Shown here piece after piece: positions 20,812 to 29,069 of a DNA stretch of 64,000 nucleotides. Below the pieces are notes generated by a model. That model ran no database searches. It had not been told where the DNA came from and saw only the letters and a program-made list of their open reading frames with translations. A program made the position numbers and the translations under genes. This DNA comes from Sphingobium fuliginis (GTDB lineage: Bacteria > Pseudomonadota > Alphaproteobacteria > Sphingomonadales > Sphingomonadaceae). Numbering within the stretch: position 1 is the first letter of the stretch; every line of letters starts with the position of its first letter. The stretch is from positions 372,001-436,000 of the forward strand of contig NZ_SEON01000003.1 of the NCBI RefSeq assembly GCF_004152845.1. The letters run 5' to 3'.

Positions 20812-20849
20812 TTTGCTCTTTCAGGGTGTGTTGCTTTTGCCCGTTCTCT

Positions 20850-20878
20850 ACATCGGCACAAAAAGCGGACTGTTCAAG
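20850..20878 (-). promoter_or_regulatory. candidate sigma-32 (RpoH) promoter of clpP
   Basis: On the minus strand, CTTG, 18 bases, then CCGATGT. This matches the alphaproteobacterial RpoH pattern CTTG-N17/18-CyTATnT at all but one position. The expected start point is about 30 bases before the clpP ATG. Confidence 0.5.
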
Positions 20879-20924
20879 GGGTCGCGTGAAACGCGGTCTG
20901 TTTGCCCGGCCGAACGGGGCGCAA

Positions 20925-21902
20925 TCAGTCGCGCCGGGCGAAGTCGGATGGCGCCTTGAAGGCGAGATAGGCAAGCCGGCGAACCTCCCGCCGCCCGCGC
21001 ACCACGGTGTCCAATATAAGGCCGCACATGCCCGAAAGCGTGGCGAGGATCATGAGGCCCGTCACCAATATGGCGGTCGGAAAGCGCGGCACAAGCCCCG
21101 TTTTCATATAGGTGAGGATCAGCGGCGCCGCCAGGACCAGTCCCGTCAATGCCAGCAGGGCAGCGATGATGCCGAAGAAGAGGATCGGCCGTTCGATGCG
21201 ATAAAGGGTGATGATCGTCCGCAGGATGCGCCAGCCGTCGCGATAGGTGCTGAGCTTGCTGACCGATCCTTCCGGCCGCGCGCCATAGGCGGTGACCACC
21301 TCCGACACGGGCATGGCGAGTTCCAGCGCGTGGACGCTGATCTCCGTCTCGATCTCGAACCCGGCGGAAAGGACGGGGAAGCTCTTGACGAACCGTCGGG
21401 AGAAGACACGGTATCCGGAGAGTATGTCCGTGAAGCTGCGTCCGAACAGCCGCTTGAGCAGGCTGGTCAGCGCCCAATTGCCGAAGCGATGCCCGCGCCG
21501 ATAGGCCTCCTCAATCTCGCTCCGCCTTGCGCCCACGACCATGTCGAGATTGTCTTCCAGCATTGCCGCCACCATCTTTGGAGCGGCCGCAGCCTCATAG
21601 GTCGCATCGCCATCCGCCATGATGTAGATGTCGGCATCCACGTCCGCGAACATGCGGCGCACCACATGACCCTTGCCCTGCTGCGCCACGCGGCGGACGA
21701 TTGCCCCAGCCCCAGCTGCCAGTTCGCGGCTGCCGTCCGTGCTGTTGTTGTCGAACACGTAAATTTCGGCGGAGGGGAGCGCCCGGCGGAAATCCCCCAC
21801 CGTCCGAACGATCGCGCCGGCCTCATTATAGCAGGGCAGGATGACGGCGATCCTCGGCGTGGCAACGCCCTCCCCGCTTTCCACTGCCGGAAATTCCTTC
21901 AT
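20925..21902 (-). CDS. GT2 family glycosyltransferase (polyprenyl-phosphate glycosyltransferase type)
   Basis: A 325-residue GT-A glycosyltransferase. It has VILPCYNEAGAI, VFDNNSTDGS and the metal-binding DXD-like MADGDATYE, then the acceptor region DILSGYRVFSRRF. Two C-terminal transmembrane segments (about residues 230-255 and 268-293) resemble dolichol- or undecaprenyl-phosphate sugar synthases such as GtrB or ArnC. It would transfer a sugar from a nucleotide donor to polyprenyl phosphate at the inner membrane. No flippase or polysaccharide gene is adjacent, so the glycan is unknown. It lies upstream of clpP on the same strand, with about 110 bases between. Confidence 0.85.
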   Translation of the reverse strand: MKEFPAVESGEGVATPRIAVILPCYNEAGAIVRTVGDFRRALPSAEIYVFDNNSTDGSRELAAGAGAIVRRVAQQGKGHVVRRMFADVDADIYIMADGDATYEAAAAPKMVAAMLEDNLDMVVGARRSEIEEAYRRGHRFGNWALTSLLKRLFGRSFTDILSGYRVFSRRFVKSFPVLSAGFEIETEISVHALELAMPVSEVVTAYGARPEGSVSKLSTYRDGWRILRTIITLYRIERPILFFGIIAALLALTGLVLAAPLILTYMKTGLVPRFPTAILVTGLMILATLSGMCGLILDTVVRGRREVRRLAYLAFKAPSDFARRD

Positions 21903-21949
21903 CGACCTGAAACCTTTTTAGCGCCGCCGCATCACCTCGGAAACACGGC

Positions 21950-22014
21950 ATGTTCCTGCGAAGGCAGGACCCAAATTCAAACGGCGGGACTGGAATCCTG
22001 CCTTGGCAGGAGTT
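21950..22014. repeat. intergenic palindromic repeat, CCTGCGAAGGCAGG family, copy 1
   Basis: Two small palindromes, ttcctgcgaaggcaggac and tcctgccttggcagga, flank a spacer containing caaacggcgggactgg. The same arrangement recurs at 39351 and 56242. It lies between the GT2 gene and the tig terminator. Confidence 0.75.
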
Positions 22015-22089
22015 CGACTCCCCCGATCCTGCCCCCTCTCGACATGAACGGACCTCATTAACATTTCGTCTGCCATGCCGCGCCCGAAA

Positions 22090-22128
22090 TGAAAAGCGCC
22101 CGGGCTTCCTTGCGAAGCCGGGCGCTTG
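22090..22128 (-). terminator. tig terminator
   Basis: On the minus strand, a long GC stem (AAGCGCCCGG-CTTC pairing with GAAG-CCCGGGCGCTT, one bulge) is followed by TTTCATTTC. It lies 22 bases after the tig stop. Confidence 0.82.
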
Positions 22129-22149
22129 TCCAGTCAGACCGAAAAGGCC

Positions 22150-23763
22150 TTATTCAGCCTTGGCGGCAGCCTTCTTGGCCGGAGCTTTCTTGGCCTTGGG
22201 CTTCTCCTCGGCAGCGGCTTCCTCAGCCACGGCCTCATCCTTCTTGGCGGCGGCCTTCTTGGCCGGAGCCTTCTTGGCTGGGGCCTCTTCGGCGGAAGCC
22301 TCGGCCGGAGCCGCTTCCTCGGCCTCGGCAGCCTTCTTCTTCGGCGCAGCCTTCTTCGCCTTGGGCTTTTCGTCATGATCATGGTCATGATCATGGCCAC
22401 AGCCCGGACCATGGACGTGCGGCTTCAGATCGCCGTCCTCAGCCTCGATCGCGGCTTCCAGCTCTTCCCGGCTGACGGCCCGGTCGGTGATCTCCGCCTT
22501 CTCGAACAGGAAGTCCACCACCTTGTCCTCATAGAGCGGCGCACGGAGCTGCGCGGCCGCCATCGGGTCCTGACGCACATATTGCACGAAGCGCTCGCGG
22601 TCCTGCGGGCTGTACTGCTGGGCTGCCTGCATGATCAGGCGGTTCATTTCCTGATCGCTGACGACAACGCCATTGGCCTGGCCGATTTCCGAAAGCAGCA
22701 GGCCCAGGCGGACGCGGCGCACGGCGATGGCGCGATAGTCTTCCTTCTCCGCTTCCATCTCCTTGAGGGCCGCTTCGGGGTCTTCCTCATGGCTGGCTTC
22801 GTGCTGGAGCTGCGCCCAGATCTGGTTGAACTCGGCCTCGACCATGCTCGGCGGCACGTCGAAATCGTGGGCAGCGGCGAGCTGGTCGAGCAGCTTGCGC
22901 TTCATATGGGTGCGGGTCAGGCCATTATGTTCCTGCTCGATCTGGCCCTTCAGCAGTTCCTTGAGCTTGTCCAGACCCTCCAGGCCCAGCGACTTGGCGA
23001 AATCATCGTCCAGCTTGGGCTTGTCGGCATTCAGGATCGCCTTGACGGTGATGTCGAAGGTCGCTTCCTTGCCGGCGAGGTGCGCCGCGCCATAATCTTC
23101 CGGGAAGGTCACGGTGATGGTCTTCTCGTCACCCTTCTTGACGCCGGCAAGCTGCTCCTCGAAGCCCGGGATGAACTGGCCCGAGCCGATCTTGAGCTTC
23201 ACGTCCTCGGCCGAACCGCCCTCAAAGGCCTCGCCGTCGATCTTGCCGACGAAATCGATGGTCAGCGTATCGCCGTCCTTCGCCTTGTGGCTGGCGGCAT
23301 GCTCTTCCAGCGCGCCCTGCTGGGTCGCGATGCGGCCGGCGGCTTCATCCACCTGCGCATCAGCCACCTCGACGGTCAGACGCTCCAGCTTCAGCCCTTC
23401 GATGCTCGGCGCCGCGATCTCGGGCAGCACTTCCAGCTCGACCTTCACCTCGGCGTCCTTGCCGAATTCGAAGGCCTCGTCCAGCTCGACCGAAGGCTGC
23501 ATCGCGGGGCGCAGCTTCTGGTCAGCGATCAGCTTCTGGATGCTGTCCTGGATCGAGCTGTTGAGCGCATCGCGCTGCAGCGATTCGCCATGCATCTTCT
23601 TGACGAGGTTGGCGGGCACCTTGCCGGGGCGGAAGCCGGGCATGCGGACCTGCGGCGCGATGGCGGCCACTTCCTTTTCCACGCGGGCGTCGATGTCCTT
23701 CGACGTGATGGTCACGGTGTAGGCGCGCTTCAGGCCCTCGTTCAACGTCTCGACAGTCTGCAT
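22150..23763 (-). CDS. tig: trigger factor, with a long Lys/Ala- and His-rich C-terminal tail
   Basis: A 537-residue trigger factor, about 100 residues longer than the E. coli protein. The ribosome-binding domain has the signature GFRPGKVP. The FKBP-like PPIase domain is at about 155-240 (GDTLTIDFVGKIDGEAFEGG). The chaperone domain ends near residue 430. The added tail holds HVHGPGCGHDHDHDHDE, then repeats of AKKAPAKKAAAK alternating with acidic stretches. The start chosen is the ATG at 23763 (MQTVETLNEG); the ATG at 23775 would add MREE. It is a ribosome-bound chaperone and prolyl isomerase. Tails of this kind are seen in some alphaproteobacteria; a metal-binding or nucleic-acid-binding role is inference. 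Confidence 0.95.
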   Translation of the reverse strand: MQTVETLNEGLKRAYTVTITSKDIDARVEKEVAAIAPQVRMPGFRPGKVPANLVKKMHGESLQRDALNSSIQDSIQKLIADQKLRPAMQPSVELDEAFEFGKDAEVKVELEVLPEIAAPSIEGLKLERLTVEVADAQVDEAAGRIATQQGALEEHAASHKAKDGDTLTIDFVGKIDGEAFEGGSAEDVKLKIGSGQFIPGFEEQLAGVKKGDEKTITVTFPEDYGAAHLAGKEATFDITVKAILNADKPKLDDDFAKSLGLEGLDKLKELLKGQIEQEHNGLTRTHMKRKLLDQLAAAHDFDVPPSMVEAEFNQIWAQLQHEASHEEDPEAALKEMEAEKEDYRAIAVRRVRLGLLLSEIGQANGVVVSDQEMNRLIMQAAQQYSPQDRERFVQYVRQDPMAAAQLRAPLYEDKVVDFLFEKAEITDRAVSREELEAAIEAEDGDLKPHVHGPGCGHDHDHDHDEKPKAKKAAPKKKAAEAEEAAPAEASAEEAPAKKAPAKKAAAKKDEAVAEEAAAEEKPKAKKAPAKKAAAKAE

Positions 23764-23832
23764 CTCTTCTCTCAAACGCTTTCTAAAGCTGAATTTCGTT
23801 GGCGCCTGCGCATCCTATAGAGTCTGGCGCAC

Positions 23833-23917
23833 TGGTGCGGGCGAAGGGACTCGAACCCCCACATCTTGCGATACCAGAACCTAAATCTGGCGCGTCTACC
23901 AATTTCGCCACGCCCGC
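23833..23917 (-). tRNA. tRNA-Leu (anticodon UAG)
   Basis: On the minus strand an 85-base cloverleaf with acceptor GCGGGCG / CGCCCGC, a D-loop with AATTGGTAGA, anticodon stem CCAGA / TCTGG around TTTAGGT (anticodon TAG), a long class II variable arm, and T-loop GGTTCGAGTCC. The CCA end is encoded. It reads CUA and other CUN codons. Confidence 0.95.
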
Positions 23918-23982
23918 ATCGGTCGCCGGTCGGCGCGGCATAGAGAAAAGCGACCCATGAAGCAAGGCCCAGAGGTCCAGCC

Positions 23983-24002
23983 TGTGGATAACCGGTGGAT
24001 AA
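23983..24002 (+). promoter_or_regulatory. tandem DnaA-box-like 9-mers
   Basis: TGTGGATAA (a perfect DnaA box read on the minus strand) and GGTGGATAA (one mismatch) lie 11 bases apart, on the same helical face. A third near match, TTTTCCACA, is at 24281-24289. No origin features or replication genes are adjacent. Confidence 0.35.
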
Positions 24003-24062
24003 GTCCGAACGGAACCCATCCGCCCGGCCGGGCGTAACCCCTCATATCAAGGAGAGACAGCC

Positions 24063-24254
24063 ATGGCCACCCACCCCGACCCGGCGCCCGACGGCGTGCC
24101 GCCCCCCGACAGGATCGACCCTCAATCGCCGCCGGAAACCCCTGCACCCCTCACGCCCGACGAAACCCCCGCCGGCGAGCCGCCGGAAATCGTGCCCAAT
24201 GGTCCCGATTTCGACCAGCCGGACAGCGCGCCGCCCGAACTCCCTCCCGTCTGA
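24063..24254 (+). CDS. small proline-rich acidic hypothetical protein
   Basis: 63 residues, about one third proline, acidic, with no cysteine and no membrane segment; it starts MATHPDPAPDGVPPPD. I do not recognise a family. Support is an aaggagagac ribosome binding site 5 bases before the ATG and the absence of any other gene in the gap between tRNA-Leu and the sigma factor. It is probably intrinsically disordered. A chance reading frame is possible because the base composition favours Pro codons. Confidence 0.5.
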   Translation: MATHPDPAPDGVPPPDRIDPQSPPETPAPLTPDETPAGEPPEIVPNGPDFDQPDSAPPELPPV

Positions 24255-24400
24255 TCGACATTTTGGTCACAGACCGTGGGTTTTCCACAGAAACGGGAAA
24301 TAATGCCTGCGCAATCGCTGGACAGGCCCCTGCATCCATGATTGAACTATGACAAACAGATGAATTCGGGAGAGGCGCGGCTGACAGCAAGGGGGTCATC

Positions 24401-25006
24401 GTGCACAGGGTTCGCGCTAAGCTGGAATGGTTCAAGACAGTGATCCTACCACAGGAAGCTGCTCTCAGAGGGCGCCTCCGGAGGATCCTGCCTGCCAATC
24501 AGGAACTGGAAGACATGGTCGCGGAGGTACTCGCCCGCGCCTATGCCACTGAAAATTGGGAAAATGTGACGACCGGTCGGGCTTATCTCTTCACCATAGC
24601 CCGCAATCTGGTGATCGACACCGCACGCCGTAACAAGGTGGTGAGTTTCGAAACCATTGCCGACCTGGAACTGCTGCAGGGCGAAAATAATGTGGAGGCT
24701 CAGCTTCACGCCCGCGAGGCCCTGCGACAGGTCGAGACGATCGTCGATTCGCTTCCGACACAATGCCGCCGGGTCTTCATTCTCCGCCGTATCCATGAAA
24801 AATCCATGCTGGAAATAGCGGAGGAAATGTCCCTGTCCGTTTCTACAGTTGAAAAACATCTGGCCAAAGCGATCGCAATAGTTATGCGGGCCTGGGCGGA
24901 ACGTGAGGAAACGGATTTCGAACGTGCAGGCGTCGGGACCAGATTCGGGCTACGAAAGCAGGGACAAGATCGAGGCGGAAGCCGCGCGCCTGCTGGCAAG
25001 GCTTAA
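24401..25006 (+). CDS. ECF RNA polymerase sigma factor, FecI-like
   Basis: A 201-residue extracytoplasmic-function sigma factor. Region 2 covers about residues 30-95 (LEDMVAEVLARAYA, RAYLFTIARNLVIDTARR). Region 4 lies at 115-165 (LPTQCRRVFILRRIHEKSM, LSVSTVEKHLAKA). The start used is the GTG at 24401, preceded by aagggggtc. A C-terminal stretch beyond region 4 (GLRKQGQDRGGSRAPAGKA) overlaps the start of the fecR-like gene by about 100 bases, so the two are translationally coupled. Normally such sigmas drive one TonB-receptor operon; here none is adjacent. Confidence 0.88.
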   Translation: MHRVRAKLEWFKTVILPQEAALRGRLRRILPANQELEDMVAEVLARAYATENWENVTTGRAYLFTIARNLVIDTARRNKVVSFETIADLELLQGENNVEAQLHAREALRQVETIVDSLPTQCRRVFILRRIHEKSMLEIAEEMSLSVSTVEKHLAKAIAIVMRAWAEREETDFERAGVGTRFGLRKQGQDRGGSRAPAGKA

Positions 25007-25949
25007 TGGCGATCCTCGTCCCGAGGTCGAAGCGGAAATCTGTCGCTGGGTCGAAGCCGATCCCCGTCATGCCGTAGCGTTCGCGCGGGCCGAAGCCGCT
25101 TGGGAAGCGGCCGAACGGCTGAAGAGCGCGGCCGCCGAAGTCAACCTGCCCCCGCTGGAAGCCATCGTCAGCGAGGAGCAGCAGCGCCGCCTGTCGCGCA
25201 ACATCATGATCGCCGCCGCCGTCGCGGTGATGCTGTTCATCGTCGCTGCCATCGTCACGGTCCGCACCTTCAGCGGCGTCGACCATTATGAAACGCGGAT
25301 CGGCCAGATCAGCGACATCGCGCTGGACGACGGCTCGACCCTGCATCTCAACAGCGACAGCGCCGCCGAGGTCCGCTTCACCGATCATGGCCGCAAGGTC
25401 CGCATCCTGAAGGGCGAAGCCTCTTTCGACGTCGCCCACGACCGCTCCCGCCCCTTCGACGTAGAGGCCCGCTCCGCCGTCATCCGCGCCGTCGGCACCG
25501 CCTTCAACGTGCGGTTGCGCCCTTCATTGGTCGAACTGACCGTCACGCAGGGCACCGTCACGGTGCATTCCGGCAACGATCTGGCCCAGCAGATCAGCGC
25601 CGGCAGCGGCGCCGTCATCCAGCCGCGCAGCGTGTCGCTCACCCATCTCGACTCGCGCCTCATCGGCCAGCGGACCGCCTGGCGCGAACAGATGGTGGAA
25701 CTGGACGGAGAGACCATCGAACAGGCCGCGAGCGAGTTCAACCGCTACCGTGCGGCGCCGATCCTGATCGGGGACACCCGGGTCTCATCGCTCCGCATCG
25801 GCGGCCGCTTCCGTATCACCGACAGCAAGGAATTCCTCTCCGCCCTGCAACTCAGCCTGCCCATCCGGGTGGTCGCCGGACAGGACGGCTCGGTCATGCT
25901 GCTCTATCAGGATGAACCGGAGCCAGCGGACAACGCCGCCGGCGAATAG
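24903..25949 (+). CDS. FecR-family anti-sigma/sigma regulator
   Basis: A 348-residue FecR-like inner membrane protein. An N-terminal cytoplasmic domain (about residues 1-95, with the typical WVEADPRHAVAFARAEAAW) binds the sigma factor. One membrane helix follows at about 100-120 (IMIAAAVAVMLFIVAAIVTV). The periplasmic FecR domain has DIALDDGSTLHLNSDS and AVGTAFNVRL, and ends in an STN-like fold. A GTG at 24903 is the longest start and GTG 24924 is an alternative; both overlap the sigma gene. It would relay a signal from an outer-membrane receptor with an STN domain. The TonB receptor at 15921 lacks that domain, so the partner is elsewhere. Confidence 0.9.
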   Translation: MRKRISNVQASGPDSGYESRDKIEAEAARLLARLNGDPRPEVEAEICRWVEADPRHAVAFARAEAAWEAAERLKSAAAEVNLPPLEAIVSEEQQRRLSRNIMIAAAVAVMLFIVAAIVTVRTFSGVDHYETRIGQISDIALDDGSTLHLNSDSAAEVRFTDHGRKVRILKGEASFDVAHDRSRPFDVEARSAVIRAVGTAFNVRLRPSLVELTVTQGTVTVHSGNDLAQQISAGSGAVIQPRSVSLTHLDSRLIGQRTAWREQMVELDGETIEQAASEFNRYRAAPILIGDTRVSSLRIGGRFRITDSKEFLSALQLSLPIRVVAGQDGSVMLLYQDEPEPADNAAGE

Positions 25950-26014
25950 GAGCGGGAAGCAAAACACTCCCCCTCATCCCCAGGCATTATCGCCATGGTC
26001 CCCGACCTCTCACC

Positions 26015-26046
26015 CCGTCATCCGGGCGAACGCCGGGATCTCAGGC
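26015..26046. repeat. half copy of the GATCTCAGG REP-like repeat
   Basis: cccgtcatccgggcgaacgc followed by cgggatctcagg contains one small palindrome (CCGGGCGAACGCCGG) and the GATCTCAGG tail shared with 15047-15123. It lies between the FecR-like and cobB genes. The mirror arm is missing. Confidence 0.55.
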
Positions 26047-26117
26047 GAGATGGCACGAACGGACCGTAGAAGAATCCGCTTTCGGTCCGATGGCCATGCG
26101 AAACGGCCCGTTCCGGA

Positions 26118-26816
26118 CTACCCCAATAATTCGCGCACCAATTCCGGCACCAGGATACTCGCCGCCCCAATACGGCTTTCCTCGAAATAGAAGCTGCCCG
26201 CCGATGGCTCCAGATTCAACTCCAGCGTCCGGGCGCCCACATGGCGCGCGGTCTGCACGAATCCCGCCGCCGGATACACCGCCCCGGAAGTGCCCACCGA
26301 AACGAACAGGTCGGACCGCCGCAAGGCATCGTCGATCAGATTCATCCGATAGGGCATCTCCCCGAAGAAAACGATGTCGGGGCGCAGGGCCGGACGCCCG
26401 CACCCGTCGCAGGCCGAGCCGGGGGGCAGAGCCGGCGTCCATGGCACCGCCTTGCCGCAAGCCGCACAGAGCGCCGACCGCAACTCGCCATGCATGTGAA
26501 CCAGCCGCTTCGCCCCGGCCCGCTCGTGCAGATCGTCCACATTCTGCGTGACGATCAGCAGCTCGCCCGGCCATGCCGCATCCAGCGCCGCCAGCGCCTC
26601 ATGCGCGGCATTGGGCTTCACCTCATCCAGCCTGGCCCGCCGCTCGTCATAGAAGCGATGCACCAGCGCGGCATTCCGCGCCAGAGCTTCGGGCGTGCAC
26701 ACATCCTCGACCCGATGCCCCTCCCACAGGCCATCGGGCCCGCGAAAGGTGGCAAGGCCGCTTTCCGCCGAAATTCCCGCACCGGTCAGGATCACGATAT
26801 TGCGAATGTCGTCCAT
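26118..26816 (-). CDS. cobB: NAD-dependent protein deacylase, sirtuin (class III)
   Basis: A 232-residue sirtuin. NAD-binding motifs GAGISAESGLATFRG, TQNVDDLHERAG and SVGTSGAVYPAAGF are intact, with the catalytic histidine in HMHG and the zinc-binding pairs CAAC and CDGC. The stretch FYDERRARL carries the Tyr-x-x-Arg pair that in CobB and SIRT5 favours succinyl- and malonyl-lysine. It removes acyl groups from lysines, releasing nicotinamide and O-acyl-ADP-ribose; acetyl-CoA synthetase is the classical target. The start chosen is the ATG at 26816 (MDDIRNIVIL); the one at 26834 adds MAPEEE. It stands alone between fecR and dapB, on the opposite strand. Confidence 0.93.
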   Translation of the reverse strand: MDDIRNIVILTGAGISAESGLATFRGPDGLWEGHRVEDVCTPEALARNAALVHRFYDERRARLDEVKPNAAHEALAALDAAWPGELLIVTQNVDDLHERAGAKRLVHMHGELRSALCAACGKAVPWTPALPPGSACDGCGRPALRPDIVFFGEMPYRMNLIDDALRRSDLFVSVGTSGAVYPAAGFVQTARHVGARTLELNLEPSAGSFYFEESRIGAASILVPELVRELLG

Positions 26817-27003
26817 CTCTTCTTCCGGCGCCATGGTTGCATGTCATGGCTATGCCGCATTCGGGATCATCCGGACATCGTTTTTGCAGAACGGATCATT
26901 GGCTTGGCCCAACCAGCCATTTATCGTCCATTTCCGTACCGCGGGGATGACAAGCCCGGCCCGTTCTGGCATCGGCCATCCGACCTTCCAGGGAATGAGG
27001 CTG

Positions 27004-27768
27004 ATGACAAGGATCGGGATTTTCGGAGCGGCTGGCCGCATGGGACGCGCCATCGCGCAGGTCGCTCAGGAGGCTGGGCTGGAAATCGCCGGAGGCACCG
27101 ACCGCGGTGGCGCGGGAGAGCTTGCCCCCGGCATCGCCATCACTGCCGATCCGCTTGCCCTGGCCGAGCAAAGCGACGTGCTGATCGACTTTTCCGTGCC
27201 CGCCGCCCTGTCGGCCCATCTGGACGCCTGCATTGCGGCAAAGAAGCCGATCCTCATCGGCACCACCGGACTGGAATCCGCGCACCATGCGCTGATCGAC
27301 GAAGCGTCAAGGCAAGTCCCGATCCTCCAGACCGGCAATACCTCTCTGGGCGTCAACCTGCTGGCGGCGCTGGTGGAACAGGCTGCGGCGCGCCTCAACG
27401 ACGATTGGGACATAGAGATCGTCGAAATGCACCATCGTCATAAGGTCGATGCGCCTTCCGGCACTGCGCTGTTGCTGGGCGAAGCCGCCGCGCGCGGGCG
27501 CGGTATCGCTCTTGCCGACCATAGCGAACGCGGGCGCGACGGCATCACCGGCGCACGGGCCAGGGGTGCGATCGGCTTTGCGGCATTGCGCGGCGGATCG
27601 GTGGCGGGCGACCATCAGGTGATCCTCGCGGCCGAGGGCGAGCGAATCGAAATCGGCCATCGCGCCGAAAACCGCGTCATCTTCGCGCGGGGCGCGGTGA
27701 AGGGGGCCCAATGGCTGATCGGCCAACCCGTCGGCCGCTACGACATGAAGGGCGTGCTGGGCCTGTAA
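27004..27768 (+). CDS. dapB: 4-hydroxy-tetrahydrodipicolinate reductase
   Basis: A 254-residue DapB, which reduces 4-hydroxy-tetrahydrodipicolinate to tetrahydrodipicolinate in lysine and meso-diaminopimelate synthesis. The nucleotide-binding GIFGAAGRMGRAI is at the N-terminus. DFSVPAAL and GTTGLES follow, then the catalytic EMHHRHKVDAPSGTALLLGE, which is complete. The ATG at 27004 (MTRIGIFG) fits the family; an ATG at 26995 would add MRL. nth follows after 6 bases, so the two are co-transcribed. It is divergent from cobB, with about 190 bases between that hold the promoter. Confidence 0.97.
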   Translation: MTRIGIFGAAGRMGRAIAQVAQEAGLEIAGGTDRGGAGELAPGIAITADPLALAEQSDVLIDFSVPAALSAHLDACIAAKKPILIGTTGLESAHHALIDEASRQVPILQTGNTSLGVNLLAALVEQAAARLNDDWDIEIVEMHHRHKVDAPSGTALLLGEAAARGRGIALADHSERGRDGITGARARGAIGFAALRGGSVAGDHQVILAAEGERIEIGHRAENRVIFARGAVKGAQWLIGQPVGRYDMKGVLGL

Positions 27769-27774
27769 ACGCCG

Positions 27775-28425
27775 ATGAAGAAGGACCAGATCTTCGATTT
27801 CTTCAGCCGCCTCGCTGAAGCCAATCCGGCGCCCCGAACGGAGCTGGAATATGGCAATGTCTATCAGTTGCTGGTCGCGGTGGTGCTTTCCGCGCAGGCG
27901 ACGGACGTGGGCGTCAACAAGGCGACCCGCGCGCTCTTCCGCGATGTCCACACGCCACAGCAGATGGTGGAACTGGGCGAAGAAGGCCTGAAACAGCATA
28001 TCAAGACCATCGGCCTCTTCAACGCCAAGGCGAAGAACGTCATCGCCCTGTCCGAAATCCTCCTGCGCGATTTCGGCGGAGAGGTGCCGCAGGATCGCGA
28101 TGTCCTGACCACCCTGCCCGGCGTCGGGCGAAAGACCGCCAATGTCGTGGTCAACACCGCGTTCGGGCAGGAAACGTTCGCGGTCGACACCCACATCTTC
28201 CGTGTCGGCAACCGTACCGGCCTAGCGCCGGGCAAGACGCCGCTTGCCGTCGAACTGAAGCTCGAGAAAAACGTTCCCGGCCCCTTCCGCCGCGATGCCC
28301 ATCACTGGCTGATCCTGCATGGCCGCTATGTCTGCAAGGCGCGCAAGCCCGAATGCTGGCGCTGCATCGTGGCCGACCTCTGCCGCTTCAAGCCCAAGAC
28401 TCCCGCGCCCGGCACCAGCCCCTGA
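27775..28425 (+). CDS. nth: endonuclease III
   Basis: A 216-residue DNA glycosylase/AP lyase that removes oxidised pyrimidines. The helix-hairpin-helix reads LPGVGRKTANVV, with the catalytic lysine, and the catalytic aspartate is in VDTHIFRVGNR. The C-terminal Fe-S cluster motif is intact: C-x6-C-x2-C-x5-C in CKARKPECWRCIVADLC. The gene follows dapB with a 6-base gap. Start: the ATG at 27775. Confidence 0.97.
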   Translation: MKKDQIFDFFSRLAEANPAPRTELEYGNVYQLLVAVVLSAQATDVGVNKATRALFRDVHTPQQMVELGEEGLKQHIKTIGLFNAKAKNVIALSEILLRDFGGEVPQDRDVLTTLPGVGRKTANVVVNTAFGQETFAVDTHIFRVGNRTGLAPGKTPLAVELKLEKNVPGPFRRDAHHWLILHGRYVCKARKPECWRCIVADLCRFKPKTPAPGTSP

Positions 28426-28520
28426 TTATTGCGCGGTTCAGCCGCCGCGCGGTAGAAGGATCGACAGGACGGATGACAGGCTCCCGCGACGTCATCCGGA
28501 CAGTCAACAGGAGAGACGAT

Positions 28521-28904
28521 ATGTCTGCCCCCCTTATCCGCCAATTCGCCCTGTCCGCGGCACTCGCCTGCACGGCTGCCCCCGCCCTCGCCGGGAAGGC
28601 TCCGGACAATCTGGTCCCCGCCGGCAAGCCGGTCGATTGCGTTCAACTGAATGCGATCCGCTCCACCGAGGTCCGCGACGACAGGACCATCGATTTCATC
28701 ATGAACGGTAACAAGGTCTATCGGAATATCCTGCCGATGAGTTGCCCCAGCCTGGGTTTCGAGCGGCGCTTCCTCTACAAGACCAGCCTGTCCCAGCTCT
28801 GCTCGGTGGACATCATCACGGTGCTCTATCAGACTGGCGGATTGCAGCGTGGACCGAGCTGCGGCCTCGGGAAATTCCAGCCGATGCAGAAAATGGCGAA
28901 ATAA
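28521..28904 (+). CDS. small secreted/periplasmic conserved hypothetical protein
   Basis: 127 residues. It has a signal peptide of about 24 residues (FALSAALACTAAPALA, cleavage before GKAPD), then a compact domain with four cysteines (VDCVQLN, MSCPSLG, QLCSVD, SCGLGK) that could form two disulfides. The segment RSTEVRDDRTIDFIMNG followed by NKVYRNIL resembles a small uncharacterised sphingomonad family (possibly the DUF6491 type; name not certain). A good ribosome binding site (ggagag) precedes the ATG at 28521. It lies after nth on the same strand with a gap of about 95 bases. Function unknown. Confidence 0.8.
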   Translation: MSAPLIRQFALSAALACTAAPALAGKAPDNLVPAGKPVDCVQLNAIRSTEVRDDRTIDFIMNGNKVYRNILPMSCPSLGFERRFLYKTSLSQLCSVDIITVLYQTGGLQRGPSCGLGKFQPMQKMAK

Positions 28905-28978
28905 CTTTGGCCTGAGGCGATTTTGATGCTGGCGCGAGCGATTGGGCTTTGCTAAGCGGCCCTTCGCACCAGCGACAC

Positions 28979-29055
28979 GCACCCATAGCTCAGCTGGATA
29001 GAGCGTTGCCCTCCGAAGGCAAAGGCCAGAGGTTCGAATCCTCTTGGGTGCGCCA
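28979..29055 (+). tRNA. tRNA-Arg (anticodon CCG)
   Basis: A 77-base cloverleaf: acceptor GCACCCA / TGGGTGC, D-arm AGCTCAGCTGGATAGAGC, anticodon stem TTGCC / GGCAA around CTCCGAA (anticodon CCG, codon CGG), T-loop GGTTCGAATCC. The CCA end is encoded. Confidence 0.96.
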
Positions 29056-29069
29056 TTTTCGAATGGATG

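Noticed and set aside
22126..23820. 564-codon open frame on the plus strand
   Set aside because: Antisense to trigger factor; no recognisable domain.
23983..24289. Chromosomal origin of replication
   Set aside because: Only three box-like sites, no AT-rich unwinding region and no dnaA, hemE or parAB genes nearby.
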